Made by a program: the position numbers and the translations under genes. Below the pieces are notes generated by a model, which searched no databases, had not been told where the DNA came from, and was given only the letters and a program-made list of their open reading frames with translations. A stretch of 52,986 nucleotides of DNA, from positions 10,357 to 63,342 of the forward strand of contig NZ_GG700757.1 in assembly GCF_000160855.1 (NCBI RefSeq). The letters are read 5' to 3'. Source of the DNA: Lactobacillus helveticus DSM 20075 = CGMCC 1.1877. Its GTDB lineage: Bacteria > Bacillota > Bacilli > Lactobacillales > Lactobacillaceae. The first letter of the stretch is position 1, and each line of letters begins with the position of its first letter. Positions 1 to 9,077 of the stretch are shown one piece after another.

Positions 1-1649
1 TTATCAACATCAATATCCAAGGCTGCGGGATGCTTGGGCAAACCTGGCATATCTAATACGTGCCCTGTAGTTACAACAATAAAACGCGCACCATTTTTCA
101 AACTAACACCCCTTACATGTAACTTAAAGTCGGTTGGAGCACCTAATTGTTTTTTGTCATCACTAAATGAATATTGGGTTTTGGCAATGATTACAGGCAG
201 CTTTTCTTTTCCTAATTTAATTAATTCATCAATTTGTTTATTAGCTTTTTCTGTATATTTTACTCCGCTAGCATGATAAATTTTAGTAGCTACTTTTTCA
301 ATCTTGTTTTTTACATCATCATCTTCATCATATGTTGATACTATGTTGGCTTTATTTGAATTTGCTAAATCAATAACTGTTTGTGCAGCCTCGATTCCAC
401 CTTTGGAACCTTCATCATGATAAGCAACAACTTCAGCTGGAATATTTTGTTCTTCAATTAACTTTTTAAGCAAGTCAAGTTCTGCTTCAGTATCTGATGC
501 AAATTGGTTAATTAACACAACTACTGGTACATTGTATGAACGCATATTATTCATATGACGTTCTAGATTCTTAAAACCAGCTTTTAAAGCAGTAAGATTT
601 TCTTCATCTAAGTGTTTGGTATCTCTTAAAGCCTGATATTTAAGAGCACGAACAGTAGCTACAACAACAGCTGCATCTGGTTGTTTATCCAAATGTTTAG
701 ATACAAAGTCCATAAACTTTTGTCCGCCAAGATCACTACCAAAACCAGCTTCAGTTAAAACATAATCACTTAAATGCAATGCTAAATTAGTAGCCATAAC
801 TGAGTTGGCGCCGTGAGCAATATTTGCAAATGGACCACCATGAACTAAAGCTGGCGTATGCTCAAGTGTTTGAACCAAATTTGGTTTCAATGCATTAGAA
901 AGTAGTGCCGCAATTGCTCCTTGGAAGCCTAATTGCTTAACGTATACTGGTTGATCATCCTTGGTATAACCTACAAGCATATCCCCAATCCGAGCTTTTA
1001 AGTCATCGATATCTGTTGCTAAACATAAAATTGCCATTAATTCATTGGCTACAGTTATAGCAAAACTCGACTTGTGTTCAATACCATTAAATTTAGAACC
1101 TTGACCAACTGTAATATTTCTCAAGGCACGATCATTAACGTCTAAACCACGCTTTAAGAGGATTCGTTCTGGATCAATGTTTAAGCTATTATCTTGATAA
1201 ATATAGTTATCAACTAAAGCAGCTAACGTATCAATTGCAGCAGTTAGAGCATGCATATCACCGGTAAAGTGCAAATTAATATCTTCCATTGGGATGATTT
1301 GTGCCATACCACCACCAGTAGCACCACCTTTAAGTCCAAAGACAGGGCCCATTGATGGTTCACGCAAGGCAATCATCGTATTTTTGTGCAATTGATTATT
1401 AATAGCATCACCTAAGCCAATAGTAATAGTAGACTTGCCTTCACCAGCAGGTGTTGGTGAAATAGAAGTTACTAAAATTAATTTTCCTAATTTTTTACTT
1501 TTGGAAATACGATTGATAGCCTGCCAATTAATTTTAGCTTTATCATATCCATATGGTTCTAAATCCTCTTCTTTAAGATTAACCTTTGCGGCAATTTCTT
1601 TAATTGGTAATTCTTTAGTCTCTTGTGCAATTTCAATATCTGATTTCAT
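1..1649 (-). CDS. fhs: Formate-tetrahydrofolate ligase (partial, C-terminus off window)
   Basis: Fhs makes 10-formyl-tetrahydrofolate from formate, ATP and THF in the cytoplasm, supplying one-carbon units for purines and fMet. The reading frame is open from the ATG at 1649 to base 1 (549 codons). The family is about 557 aa, so only a few C-terminal residues are missing. Family hallmarks are visible: the N-terminal P-loop region TPAGEGKST (about residues 66-74), [19 protein letters not shown], and the FTGDMHA segment. The start ATG overlaps the stop of the upstream 94-codon ORF by four bases (ATGA), which suggests translational coupling. Identification is firm; only the 3' end is not visible. 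Confidence 0.96.
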   Translation of the reverse strand, partial: MKSDIEIAQETKELPIKEIAAKVNLKEEDLEPYGYDKAKINWQAINRISKSKKLGKLILVTSISPTPAGEGKSTITIGLGDAINNQLHKNTMIALREPSMGPVFGLKGGATGGGMAQIIPMEDINLHFTGDMHALTAAIDTLAALVDNYIYQDNSLNIDPERILLKRGLDVNDRALRNITVGQGSKFNGIEHKSSFAITVANELMAILCLATDIDDLKARIGDMLVGYTKDDQPVYVKQLGFQGAIAALLSNALKPNLVQTLEHTPALVHGGPFANIAHGANSVMATNLALHLSDYVLTEAGFGSDLGGQKFMDFVSKHLDKQPDAAVVVATVRALKYQALRDTKHLDEENLTALKAGFKNLERHMNNMRSYNVPVVVLINQFASDTEAELDLLKKLIEEQNIPAEVVAYHDEGSKGGIEAAQTVIDLANSNKANIVSTYDEDDDVKNKIEKVATKIYHASGVKYTEKANKQIDELIKLGKEKLPVIIAKTQYSFSDDKKQLGAPTDFKLHVRGVSLKNGARFIVVTTGHVLDMPGLPKHPAALDIDVD

Positions 1650-1930
1650 CTATATTTATTCTTCTTTCTTGAAAAAACTAAAACAGAATAGCTTTGAAAC
1701 TCACTCTTTAATTGATAAATTTCAAACATATGCCATTTTGCAATTAAAATTGGTTTGTTTACCTCCATTTGAGTTCGATATGGTAATTTAAGCAAGTATT
1801 TATTTTGGCTTTTTTCAAAAAATGAATACAGTAATGTATATGCTAATAAAACAATAAAAATGCATCCAACTACTATACCAGGAATACTAATTGCTTTATC
1901 TCCTTCATAACCCAAAATGAAAGCTATCAA
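1646..1930 (-). pseudogene. Small membrane protein ORF with damaged start
   Basis: A 94-codon frame can begin at a TTG at 1930. It encodes a hydrophobic N-terminus (about residues 1-34) and a basic C-terminal tail. The frame stays open upstream to about 2011 and reads into a further hydrophobic stretch, but has no ATG there. The best initiator is the ATG at 2024-2026, which has an AGGA-type ribosome site in front. It lies in the same frame but is cut off by two in-frame stops (TAG directly after it, then TAA). This looks like a two-helix membrane protein that lost its start region, though initiation at TTG 1930 cannot be excluded. Its stop overlaps the fhs start (ATGA). No function is recognised. 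Confidence 0.5.
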
Positions 1931-2066
1931 AAGAACGATTAAAAGCCATGAGTAATAAATTACTCCAATCGTTCCTAAAAATATAAAATGCCGTTTAGAT
2001 TTTAGAATTTAGATCACACCCTACATATCAATTATTCCTTTTCTTATTGTATCAAAAACCACCAAA

Positions 2067-2100
2067 ATAAGAGAGTATGAAATAGCTCATACTCTCTTAT
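2067..2100 (-). terminator. Rho-independent terminator
   Basis: An inverted repeat, AAGAGAGTATGA / TCATACTCTCTT with a 6-base loop, lies just after the stop of the metallophosphoesterase pseudogene. On the minus strand it is followed by a T-rich tract. It separates the pseudogene and its upstream neighbours from the small membrane ORF and fhs. Confidence 0.75.
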
Positions 2101-2103
2101 TTA

Positions 2104-3228
2104 TCAGTATCTTATCTTTACTTGTAAATTACTATGTGAAGTGGTGTCATACAAAATCTCTAAATACAATCTATATTCAGGATGATGCTTGATTAACACT
2201 TGGTGGGCCTGAGAAGAATGAATTTTATTCAATTCACTTTGCATCATATCTGCAGAGATACTCCCTAATTGTAAATCCTTTAAATACTTATGGAAGTGTT
2301 CTAAAGTATAATTTTCTTTTTCTTGATCAGTCAAGTATCTTGTCATATCAAAATTGCGTCTTACATATGTAATATGTCGTGAATGAACACGGACAACCCC
2401 ATATCCTTGATCATTTGAACAAAAACTTGAAGTAACAACTTCAGTAGTAGGAGTTGTTTCTTGTGGGTCCATAATGTTTTGCGCATTGATATGACGAGTA
2501 AAAGCTAATTTAACATTATATCTGCTACAAAGTCTTCGCAACTCAACTGCATCATCAACTACATACCCTTTATTCACAGCAGGATTATGAGCATACAAAT
2601 TATGATGCATAAATAAAATCGGACGAAGTTGATTTTTTCAGCATACTGCAATTGTTTTTCAATCCATTTAAGTTGAGATTTACCAATCATACCTCGCGTA
2701 TGTGGGGCTGCAGTTGTTTCTTCTGTGCCATATATGTTGGAATCTGCCAATATTAAAAAATATTGCGGATTTAATTGCACACTATATGCTAATGAACTGT
2801 CATCCGTATTAAAAGCCTGACGATAGGATTTAGCAAAAATTGAGCGCCAAAACATTGGACTAATTTCACCAGCATAGAACTGCTTTTTACCGCGAAATTC
2901 TCTAGCCCAGCCATCAAAAATATCATGATTTCCCGGTAAGACTAAGACTTGAGTATGCTTCAAAGGCTTGAAAATTTCCGCAAACTTTTCAGCTGAAACT
3001 CTTTCTCCATTAAAAGTAATATCTCCCGTAACAATAATTGCTGCAGGCTTTTTTCTTTGTGCCATTCGCATAAACGCTGTCAAAGCAGTCTCTTGATAAT
3101 ACAGATCTTTACCCTGACTAGTTTTTTTGCATTTGCGAAAAAGCTTGCCCTTCATCGTGCAGGCTTTTAGCAATTAAATGTGTATCAGAAATCACCCAAA
3201 ATTCAGTATTTAGATCTTCTGTAATCAT
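2104..3228 (-). pseudogene. Calcineurin-like metallophosphoesterase, two frameshifts and eroded metal motif
   Basis: Read across three frames, the protein starts MITEDLNTEF at the ATG at 3228 and shows the family metal-binding blocks: ISDTH, GDITFNGE, GNHD and MHHN. The first break is a run of seven A (plus-strand T run 3122-3128), where six would keep the frame. The second is near the six-base T run at 2633-2638, where one more base would give a continuous NQLRPILFMHHN. The last metal motif, normally GHxH, reads RHIN, so two key positions are also substituted. Together these indicate true decay rather than a single sequencing error. It lies 3 bases after the THUMP methyltransferase gene. The substrate of the ancestral enzyme is unknown. 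Confidence 0.85.
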
Positions 3229-3231
3229 TTT

Positions 3232-4356
3232 TTATCTTCTATTTGCCCAATATTGATAGAAATCTACTCTCAAATTACCATTAAATAATTTACGCTTTTT
3301 AGTTGCTTTAGCCCCGAAACATTTTTCAAAATTAGGATCAGCTGTTAAATAATATTGACTAAATGAATCTAATGGACGCAAAACTTCGCCCATTTGCTTA
3401 TATAATTCTTCAGCGGATTCACGATCTTTGAGTCGTTTACCGTAAGGTGGATTGGCAATAATGATGCCGTTTTCCAAATCAGTGGTAAAGTCTTTAACAG
3501 CAACTTGTTTAAAGCGAATATCTTGTAAAACACCAGCATTATGAGCGTTTAATTTAGCAATTTCAAGTACCGATTGATCAATATCGCTAGCCCAAATAGG
3601 TGCATCTAATGGTTTAACTTCTGCTTTTGCTTTTTCTAATGCAATTTTATGCAAGTCGTGATTAAACCAATCAAAATTGTCAAAAGCAAATTCTCTCCAT
3701 GTCCCTGGCGCAATATTTTTAGCAATCAAAGCCGCTTCAATTGCTAAAGTCCCAGAACCTGTCATTGGATCAATTAAGGGATGCGTACCATTATATGGAG
3801 TTAATTTTAATAATCCTGCCGCAAAGTTTTCCTTAAGTGGGGCGCCACCATGTTCTACTCTATAGCCTCGTTTAAAAAGACTGGCTCCAGTAGTATCCAA
3901 AGAAATTTGAGCCACATTTTTATAAATATGAACATCTAATGGATATTCACTACCAGTTTCTGGTAAGAAGCCTCGTCTATGGTATTGATCAATCATCTTA
4001 TTGACAATGGCCTTTTTCACAATTGATTGAACATCGGGCTCAGAATGAAGCTTTGACTTAACTGCACGACCTTGAACGGGAAATTTAGCATCTACTGGTA
4101 ATAAATCCGCCCAATTATAGTCGTAAACTTCATTAAATAGAGTGTCAAAATCAGTTGCTCTAAATTCCTTCAATAAAATTTTGATTCTATCTGCGGTTCT
4201 TAACCATAAATTAGTTTTTACAATATCTTCTTGGGTACCCTTGAAAAATACACGTCCATTTTCGACTTTAGTCTGGTAACCCATGCCCTGTAATTCTTTG
4301 TTTACGACGCTTTCAAATCCAGCGCCCATAGTTGCATAAAGTTGATATTCTTTCAT
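3232..4356 (-). CDS. ypsC: THUMP-domain class I SAM methyltransferase (YpsC/RlmL-like)
   Basis: This 374-aa protein has an N-terminal THUMP RNA-binding region (about residues 45-155) and a Rossmann methyltransferase domain with the SAM motif DPMTGSGTLAIEAA (about residues 197-210). The catalytic motif NPPYGKRL (about residues 303-310) is typical of N2-guanine or N6-adenine RNA methylation. The family includes the RlmL N-terminal half and Bacillus YpsC, so 23S rRNA modification is the likely role, but the target base is not provable here. It sits directly downstream of rnpB, as ypsC does in Bacillus. The ribosome site upstream is weak (AAGAGA). The gene looks intact. Confidence 0.9.
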   Translation of the reverse strand: MKEYQLYATMGAGFESVVNKELQGMGYQTKVENGRVFFKGTQEDIVKTNLWLRTADRIKILLKEFRATDFDTLFNEVYDYNWADLLPVDAKFPVQGRAVKSKLHSEPDVQSIVKKAIVNKMIDQYHRRGFLPETGSEYPLDVHIYKNVAQISLDTTGASLFKRGYRVEHGGAPLKENFAAGLLKLTPYNGTHPLIDPMTGSGTLAIEAALIAKNIAPGTWREFAFDNFDWFNHDLHKIALEKAKAEVKPLDAPIWASDIDQSVLEIAKLNAHNAGVLQDIRFKQVAVKDFTTDLENGIIIANPPYGKRLKDRESAEELYKQMGEVLRPLDSFSQYYLTADPNFEKCFGAKATKKRKLFNGNLRVDFYQYWANRR

Positions 4357-4380
4357 TATTTCTCTTTCGTTAATAAAAAT

Positions 4381-4409
4381 AAAAAAGAGCTGGACTTAAG
4401 CCCAACTCT
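4381..4409 (-). terminator. rnpB terminator
   Basis: The hairpin AGAGTTGGGCTTAAG / CTTAAGTCCAGCTCT, read on the minus strand, is followed by a run of six T. It directly follows the 3' end of RNase P RNA and precedes the methyltransferase gene. Confidence 0.85.
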
Positions 4410-4797
4410 GCCAATGTGAATCTCTATAAGCCACGTTCTGTTCCAGTAATCCTGGCAAAAATTACCTTTAGTAGTCATCTATCTTTATTGTCAAAGACAA
4501 TAACCTGGTCTTTAGTTCATTTCCTTAGACCAAGACTCCCCCACCAAATTTGGGTTTCACGCTCGCAGGGTTTACCTCGTTCCACCAAAATCATTTCTAA
4601 TTTTGCTTCGTCACTGTGGCACTTTTCAGGATAGTAATGCATGTCAAAAGATTTAGCACTTTTTCCGCCGTAAAAGTTTCAAAACTTTTCTCCAGCTTAT
4701 TGAGCTGAATACGATCACTACAAGCATCGCAGCTTGTGCGTGCGTGGACTTTCCTCAGTTAGCATATAGCTAACCGCGACTACTCAAGATTCACACC
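4410..4797 (-). ncRNA. rnpB: RNase P RNA, type B
   Basis: This is the catalytic RNA of ribonuclease P, which matures tRNA 5' ends. The universally conserved P4 strand GAGGAAAGTCC is at 4746-4756 (minus strand) and the matching ACAGAA is at 4436-4441. The ends pair as helix P1: GTGAATC near 4789-4795 with GATTCAC near 4416-4422. The length of about 385 nt fits the Bacillus-type RNA. Ends are placed from P1 and the terminator and may be off by a few bases. It lies between gpsB and ypsC, as in other Firmicutes. Confidence 0.95.
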
Positions 4798-4804
4798 GTT
4801 AACC

Positions 4805-4812
4805 ATTATAGC
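4805..4812 (-). promoter_or_regulatory. rnpB extended -10 promoter
   Basis: TGCTATAAT on the minus strand is an extended -10 placed about 7-8 bases upstream of the rnpB 5' end. No good -35 is seen. Any -35 would lie inside the last codons of gpsB, whose stop is at 4818-4820. Confidence 0.7.
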
Positions 4813-4817
4813 AAAAA

Positions 4818-5234
4818 TTAATGCTTTACACCATAAACATGTTGTTCAAGATTATAAACTTTTCTTTCTAAAGTTGAAATTCGTTGAATAATGGCCATGT
4901 TAGTTGAGATTTCGCCATGATTATCATCATCTTCATTGTCAAAATTAGGAACTGAAGCAGTTCTTCTATGAGGTGGAGTATAAGTCTTTACTTTATCTTC
5001 CTTCTCTGTTTCGACTGTTTTCTTTTCTTTTTGTTTTTCATCCATTAATTGACGTTGAAGCGTGCCAATTTGACCATATAAGTCTTCAATAATTTGTTGA
5101 AAATTCTCATAATCTGAGATAACTTCATCCAAATACGCATCAACTTCGTCTGGATCATAGCCTTTTACTTTACTTCTAAATTGTTTTTTCAATATGTCTT
5201 GTGCAGACAGTTTAATATCGTTTAAACTTGCCAT
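4818..5234 (-). CDS. gpsB: Cell-cycle protein GpsB
   Basis: GpsB is a small cytoplasmic adaptor of the DivIVA family that links PBPs and other wall-synthesis proteins to the division site. The 138-aa protein has the DivIVA-type lipid-binding domain at the N-terminus (KGYDPDEVDAYLDEV, about residues 24-38), then a coiled coil to about residue 70. An acidic linker with a run of Asp (about 100-105) and a short C-terminal helix (about 114-132, trimerisation in the family) follow. Its own promoter lies upstream. PBP1A, a known partner class, is encoded 1.4 kb away. Confidence 0.93.
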   Translation of the reverse strand: MASLNDIKLSAQDILKKQFRSKVKGYDPDEVDAYLDEVISDYENFQQIIEDLYGQIGTLQRQLMDEKQKEKKTVETEKEDKVKTYTPPHRRTASVPNFDNEDDDNHGEISTNMAIIQRISTLERKVYNLEQHVYGVKH

Positions 5235-5264
5235 CTTACTGACAACTCCTTTACATTCAATTTT

Positions 5265-5292
5265 ATTTTAGCAAAAAGATGGCTCAGGTAAA
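5265..5292 (-). promoter_or_regulatory. gpsB promoter
   Basis: On the minus strand, TTTACC (5287-5292), a 16-base spacer and an extended -10 TGCTAAAAT (TAAAAT at 5265-5270) precede the gpsB ribosome site AAAGGAG. Confidence 0.65.
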
Positions 5293-5324
5293 ACCAAGAT
5301 TTTCATTTTTATAAAACTTTAAAA

Positions 5325-5894
5325 TTATTCAGAGAAATAATTTCTCTGATGAGCCTCTTGATATTCCTCTGCTGCATCTTGCAAATCATAAAAATCGATT
5401 AAATCCAGGGGATATTCTTCAGCTTTTTGATACTTTTGAATTAAATTATAATCATATTTTGACTTGCCTGGATGTTCAGTATCATATACCATTAATGCTC
5501 GATCAGTATGCTGAAGCATAAAATTTTGATAATTGCGTAATTGAACTGGATTTTGATAAGGCAGATTTGAAGTTGAAGCAAAGAAATCAACTCGTTTTTT
5601 TAAATTAAGGAACTTAGTTTGATTGTTTTCATTCCAGCGATCAGCAAATTTCTCATACGGAATCATAATGGAAGTTCGCAGCGGATACTTTTGCCCCAAT
5701 TCCAATCCTACTTCTGCTGTCCATTGTTCCACTCCTAAATTGGCTCCAGTAATAATCCAGTCTAACTGATTATTTTCAAGCAAGCCTTTAAAATAATTCT
5801 TTAAAGCATATTTAATGATAGTAATTTTGGGGTCCTTGTCACTAAACACATTTAATTCGTAGCTACGATAGCCAGTTACCCATAAACGTTGCAT
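5325..5894 (-). CDS. ypsA: YpsA/DUF1273 SLOG-family protein
   Basis: This 189-aa protein begins [17 protein letters not shown], the typical opening of the DUF1273 (YpsA) family. The family has a SLOG/Rossmann-like nucleotide-binding fold; [17 protein letters not shown] (about residues 50-66) is the most conserved block. Bacillus YpsA affects cell division and is encoded next to gpsB, as here. The biochemical activity is not established. It is divergent from recU, with a short promoter region between them. Length is normal for the family and no damage is visible. Confidence 0.88.
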   Translation of the reverse strand: MQRLWVTGYRSYELNVFSDKDPKITIIKYALKNYFKGLLENNQLDWIITGANLGVEQWTAEVGLELGQKYPLRTSIMIPYEKFADRWNENNQTKFLNLKKRVDFFASTSNLPYQNPVQLRNYQNFMLQHTDRALMVYDTEHPGKSKYDYNLIQKYQKAEEYPLDLIDFYDLQDAAEEYQEAHQRNYFSE

Positions 5895-5909
5895 TAGAAG
5901 CCCCTTATA

Positions 5910-5938
5910 TTCAAAAATTCAGTCTTTATTGCTATAAT
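5910..5938 (+). promoter_or_regulatory. recU-PBP1A promoter
   Basis: TTCAAA (5910-5915), a 17-base spacer and a perfect TATAAT (5933-5938). The -10 overlaps an ATG at 5937, so that ATG is not the recU start. Translation more likely starts at 5958 behind AGGAG. Confidence 0.7.
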
Positions 5939-5957
5939 GCTAACAGGAGTAAAGTCA

Positions 5958-6590
5958 ATGGTCAAATATCCAAGCGGCAGTTTAGTTGCATTTAGAAAAC
6001 CTATTAATAAAAAAGAAAATAAAATTCGTCATACATATACACATAGAAAAGGCGTGAACTTTTCTGATCGTGGGATGACACTGGAACAACAAATTAACGA
6101 ATCAAATAAATATTATTTAAATGAAGAAATTGCAGTAGTTCATAAAAAGCCTACCCCTATTCAAATCGTTAAAGTTGATTATCCTAAACGTTCTAAAGCT
6201 GTTATTCGTGAAGCTTATTTTAGACAGGCTTCCACAACTGATTATAATGGCGTTTATAAAGGATATTATCTTGATTTCGAAGCTAAGGAAACTAGAAATA
6301 AAACTAACTTTCCTTTAAAAAATTTCCATGAACACCAAATTTTTCATTTAAGTGCGTGTTTGAAGCAAAAAGGAATTTGCTTTACAATTATTAGATTCGC
6401 TAGTTTAGAACGATACTTTGTTACTCCGGCCAGCTTTGTAATTAATGCTTGGAGAGAAAAAGACAAAAGTTCTATGACTTTAAAAGAAATTGAGGACAAT
6501 TCCTACGAAATTAAAAGTGGATTTCGTCCTACATTACCTTACTTAAAAGCAGTTGATAATTTTATTGCAGATAGGGAAAGAGAATTATGA
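5958..6590 (+). CDS. recU: Holliday junction resolvase RecU
   Basis: RecU cuts Holliday junctions during recombination repair and chromosome segregation in Firmicutes. From the ATG at 5958 (AGGAG 9 bases upstream) it is 210 aa, the family length. The nuclease core is seen in TTDYNG (about residues 93-98) and the DFEAKE block (about 106-111), followed by NFPLKNFHEHQ. An ATG seven codons earlier (5937) falls inside the -10 box and was rejected. The stop overlaps the PBP1A start by four bases (ATGA), a coupling of recU and ponA conserved in low-GC Gram-positives. Confidence 0.95.
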   Translation: MVKYPSGSLVAFRKPINKKENKIRHTYTHRKGVNFSDRGMTLEQQINESNKYYLNEEIAVVHKKPTPIQIVKVDYPKRSKAVIREAYFRQASTTDYNGVYKGYYLDFEAKETRNKTNFPLKNFHEHQIFHLSACLKQKGICFTIIRFASLERYFVTPASFVINAWREKDKSSMTLKEIEDNSYEIKSGFRPTLPYLKAVDNFIADREREL

Positions 6591-8866
6591 TAGAAGATAA
6601 AAATACTATGAGACGTGAATCACGTAGAAATTATCAAAAACGAAGGTCGACTAAGAGTCATCTAGGTATCAAAATTGTTAAATGGATCTTTCTGATAGTT
6701 TTGCTATTAGTTGTTTCGGGAATTGGATTATTTGCTTTTTATGCCAAAGATGCTCCTAATATTAGCCAAGACCAATTACAAAGTGGTGGCACATCTAGTC
6801 TATATAATAATGATGGTAAATTTTTATTATCACTTGGTTCTGAAAAACGAATTTATGTCAAAAATAAAGATATACCTCAGCTATTAAAAGACGCTGTAGT
6901 TTCTGTTGAAGATAAACGTTTTTATAAAGACAAACTTGGCGTAGATCCAATCAGAATTGTCGGTTCTATGCTTACTAATGCAAAAAGTAACAGTATTGCT
7001 GCAGGTGGATCAACCATTACTCAGCAACTGGTTAAGTTAACAGTATTTTCTACAGCAGCTTCACAGCGTACTTTAAAAAGAAAAGCCCAAGAAGCTTGGT
7101 TAGCTGTTAAGGTACAACATGAATTTAGCAAAGACCAAATTTTAGAGTTCTATATCAATAAAGTTTTCATGAATTACGGAAATTATGGTATGGGAACAGC
7201 TGCTAACTATTATTATGGCAAATCATTAAAGAAGTTGGATTTAGCTCAAATCGCTTTAATTGCAGGGATGCCTAATGCTCCTGTTGCTTATGATCCTTAT
7301 CTTTATCCTCAAAAGGCTAAATATCGTCGTAACATTGTTTTAAAGACTATGCTGCAGAATGAAAAAATCACTAAGGATGAATATAATCAGGCAGTTAATG
7401 AGCCAATTACTCATGGTTTAAAAAAACGTAGAGCAGATAACGAATCAAAGATTCGCAAGATTGATGATCCATACATTAAGGAAGTCATTTCTGAGGTTAA
7501 GAATAAGGGTTTTGATCCGTATAATGATAATCTAAAAATTACTATTAATATTGATCAAAAAGCTCAAAACAAGCTCTATGAATTGGGTAATAATGGCTCT
7601 GTACCATTTACAAATAATAAAATGCAAGTTGGTGCTACAGTAATCGATCCAAATAATGGTCACGTTGTAGCCATTCTAGGTGGTCGTCACTTACCTTCAG
7701 TTCAACTCGGACTTGACCGTGCCGTTCAAACTGGACGTTCTACTGGTTCAACAATCAAGCCAGTACTTGATTACGGCCCTGCTATCCAATATTTGAATTG
7801 GTCAACTGCCAAGATGTTAGATGATAGTAAGTATGTTTACCCTGGTACTAATATTCAGCTTTATGACTGGGATAATAAATACGATGGTATGATGACTATG
7901 CGTAAAGCACTAGAGCAATCACGTAATGTTCCTGCTGTTAAAACATTAGCAGATGTTGGAGTTAAGCGTGCTTCCGCTTTTGCTCGTCGCTTAGGCGTAA
8001 ATGTCCCTTCAAATTCTGGATTGTCTGTTGCTATTGGTGCAAATGCTTCTAGTTTACAAATGACTGGTGCCTACAGTGCATTTGCTACAATGGGTATCTA
8101 TCACAAGCCACAATTTGTTTCTAAAATCGAAACTCCCGATGGTTTGACCAGAAATTATGATTCCAATGGCGTTCGCGTTATGAAGAAGTCAACGGCATAT
8201 ATGATTACTGATATGCTTAAGGGCGTTATCAAACATGGTTCAGGTACTAATGCTAAAATTCCTGATCTTTATCAGGCAGGTAAAACTGGTACTGTTAAAT
8301 ATTCTGATGAAGATTTGGCAAAATATCCTGGCTATAATTCAACTCCTAAAGATTCTTGGTTTGTTGGTTACACTAGATCTTATGCAATTGGTATATGGAC
8401 AGGTTATGACAATTTAAAGGATGGTACTATTTCAGGTATTGGACAACAATCAGCTCAATTAATGTATAAGAGCATGATGACTTACTTAATGAGAAATAAG
8501 CCTAACCTGAATTGGCAACAACCTAAGTCAGTAATTCGTGCAAAAACTGGTGGCACTTGGCAATTATACGTTAGAGGTCATGCTCCTGCTGGTGTTAGCG
8601 ACATCGTTGCTAGCTACGATGAAGATGATGAAGAAACTGATACCAATAATGATACAAACAATTCAGTTAATACAAACAACACTCAATCTTCTTCAAGTGA
8701 AACTGGCACTCCTCGTCAATCAAGTAGAGTTGAAAGATCTCAATCTAGTCAAAGTCATGAACAATCATCATCTTCAACCACCTCACATACTCAAAGTAGT
8801 AGACCAACGAGAAATGAAGATAATGAAGAACATGAACAAAGTCATGCTGATTCAGATAAAGATTAA
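6587..8866 (+). CDS. ponA: Class A penicillin-binding protein 1A
   Basis: This bifunctional enzyme polymerises lipid II and cross-links peptidoglycan on the outer face of the membrane. The 759 aa begin with a basic cytoplasmic tail and one membrane helix (about residues 31-51). A GT51 glycosyltransferase domain follows, with catalytic E108 in VSVEDKRFY and the GGSTITQQLVKL block. The transpeptidase has STIK (S388-K391), SRN (445-447) and KTGT (566-569). Residues from about 678 to the end form a low-complexity acidic and Ser/Thr/Gln/Asn-rich tail, probably disordered. The start at 6587 has GAAAGAG upstream. A later Met (residue 8) has no ribosome site. Confidence 0.96.
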   Translation: MIEDKNTMRRESRRNYQKRRSTKSHLGIKIVKWIFLIVLLLVVSGIGLFAFYAKDAPNISQDQLQSGGTSSLYNNDGKFLLSLGSEKRIYVKNKDIPQLLKDAVVSVEDKRFYKDKLGVDPIRIVGSMLTNAKSNSIAAGGSTITQQLVKLTVFSTAASQRTLKRKAQEAWLAVKVQHEFSKDQILEFYINKVFMNYGNYGMGTAANYYYGKSLKKLDLAQIALIAGMPNAPVAYDPYLYPQKAKYRRNIVLKTMLQNEKITKDEYNQAVNEPITHGLKKRRADNESKIRKIDDPYIKEVISEVKNKGFDPYNDNLKITINIDQKAQNKLYELGNNGSVPFTNNKMQVGATVIDPNNGHVVAILGGRHLPSVQLGLDRAVQTGRSTGSTIKPVLDYGPAIQYLNWSTAKMLDDSKYVYPGTNIQLYDWDNKYDGMMTMRKALEQSRNVPAVKTLADVGVKRASAFARRLGVNVPSNSGLSVAIGANASSLQMTGAYSAFATMGIYHKPQFVSKIETPDGLTRNYDSNGVRVMKKSTAYMITDMLKGVIKHGSGTNAKIPDLYQAGKTGTVKYSDEDLAKYPGYNSTPKDSWFVGYTRSYAIGIWTGYDNLKDGTISGIGQQSAQLMYKSMMTYLMRNKPNLNWQQPKSVIRAKTGGTWQLYVRGHAPAGVSDIVASYDEDDEETDTNNDTNNSVNTNNTQSSSSETGTPRQSSRVERSQSSQSHEQSSSSTTSHTQSSRPTRNEDNEEHEQSHADSDKD

Positions 8867-8933
8867 ATTTTAAGAGCAGACTAGTTTGTCAATGTCTTAA
8901 CTTAATGACGTTGGTTGGTTTGCTCTTTTGTTT

Positions 8934-8966
8934 GTCTGCCGGAACGTAGTGAAGGCAGACTTATTT
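8934..8966 (+). terminator. recU-ponA terminator
   Basis: GTCTGCC / GGCAGAC hairpin with a 13-base loop, followed by TTATTTTTATA. A weaker AAGAGCA...TGCTCTT pairing lies just upstream (8871-8928) and may also help. Confidence 0.7.
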
Positions 8967-9014
8967 TTATATACTTTAGATTTAGTAACAACTCACTATA
9001 ATTATATCGTTAAT

Positions 9015-9064
9015 AAAAAAAGTTTATTTCTCCAAACGCTTTTGTAAGTAGAAATAAACTTTTT
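9015..9064 (-). terminator. dnaD-nth terminator
   Basis: A long inverted repeat, AAAAAGTTTATTTC / GAAATAAACTTTTT, with T runs at the 3' side on the minus strand, 14 bases after the nth stop. It can also block plus-strand readthrough from ponA. Confidence 0.8.
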
Positions 9065-9077
9065 CGGCTCTTAATTA

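Noticed and set aside
1435..1791. A 118-codon plus-strand frame antisense to fhs and the small membrane ORF
   Set aside because: Its sequence is the reverse of clear Fhs coding DNA; no start signals.
8868..8966. Possible repeat element after PBP1A
   Set aside because: The inverted repeat is explained as a terminator, and no second copy was seen in the window.
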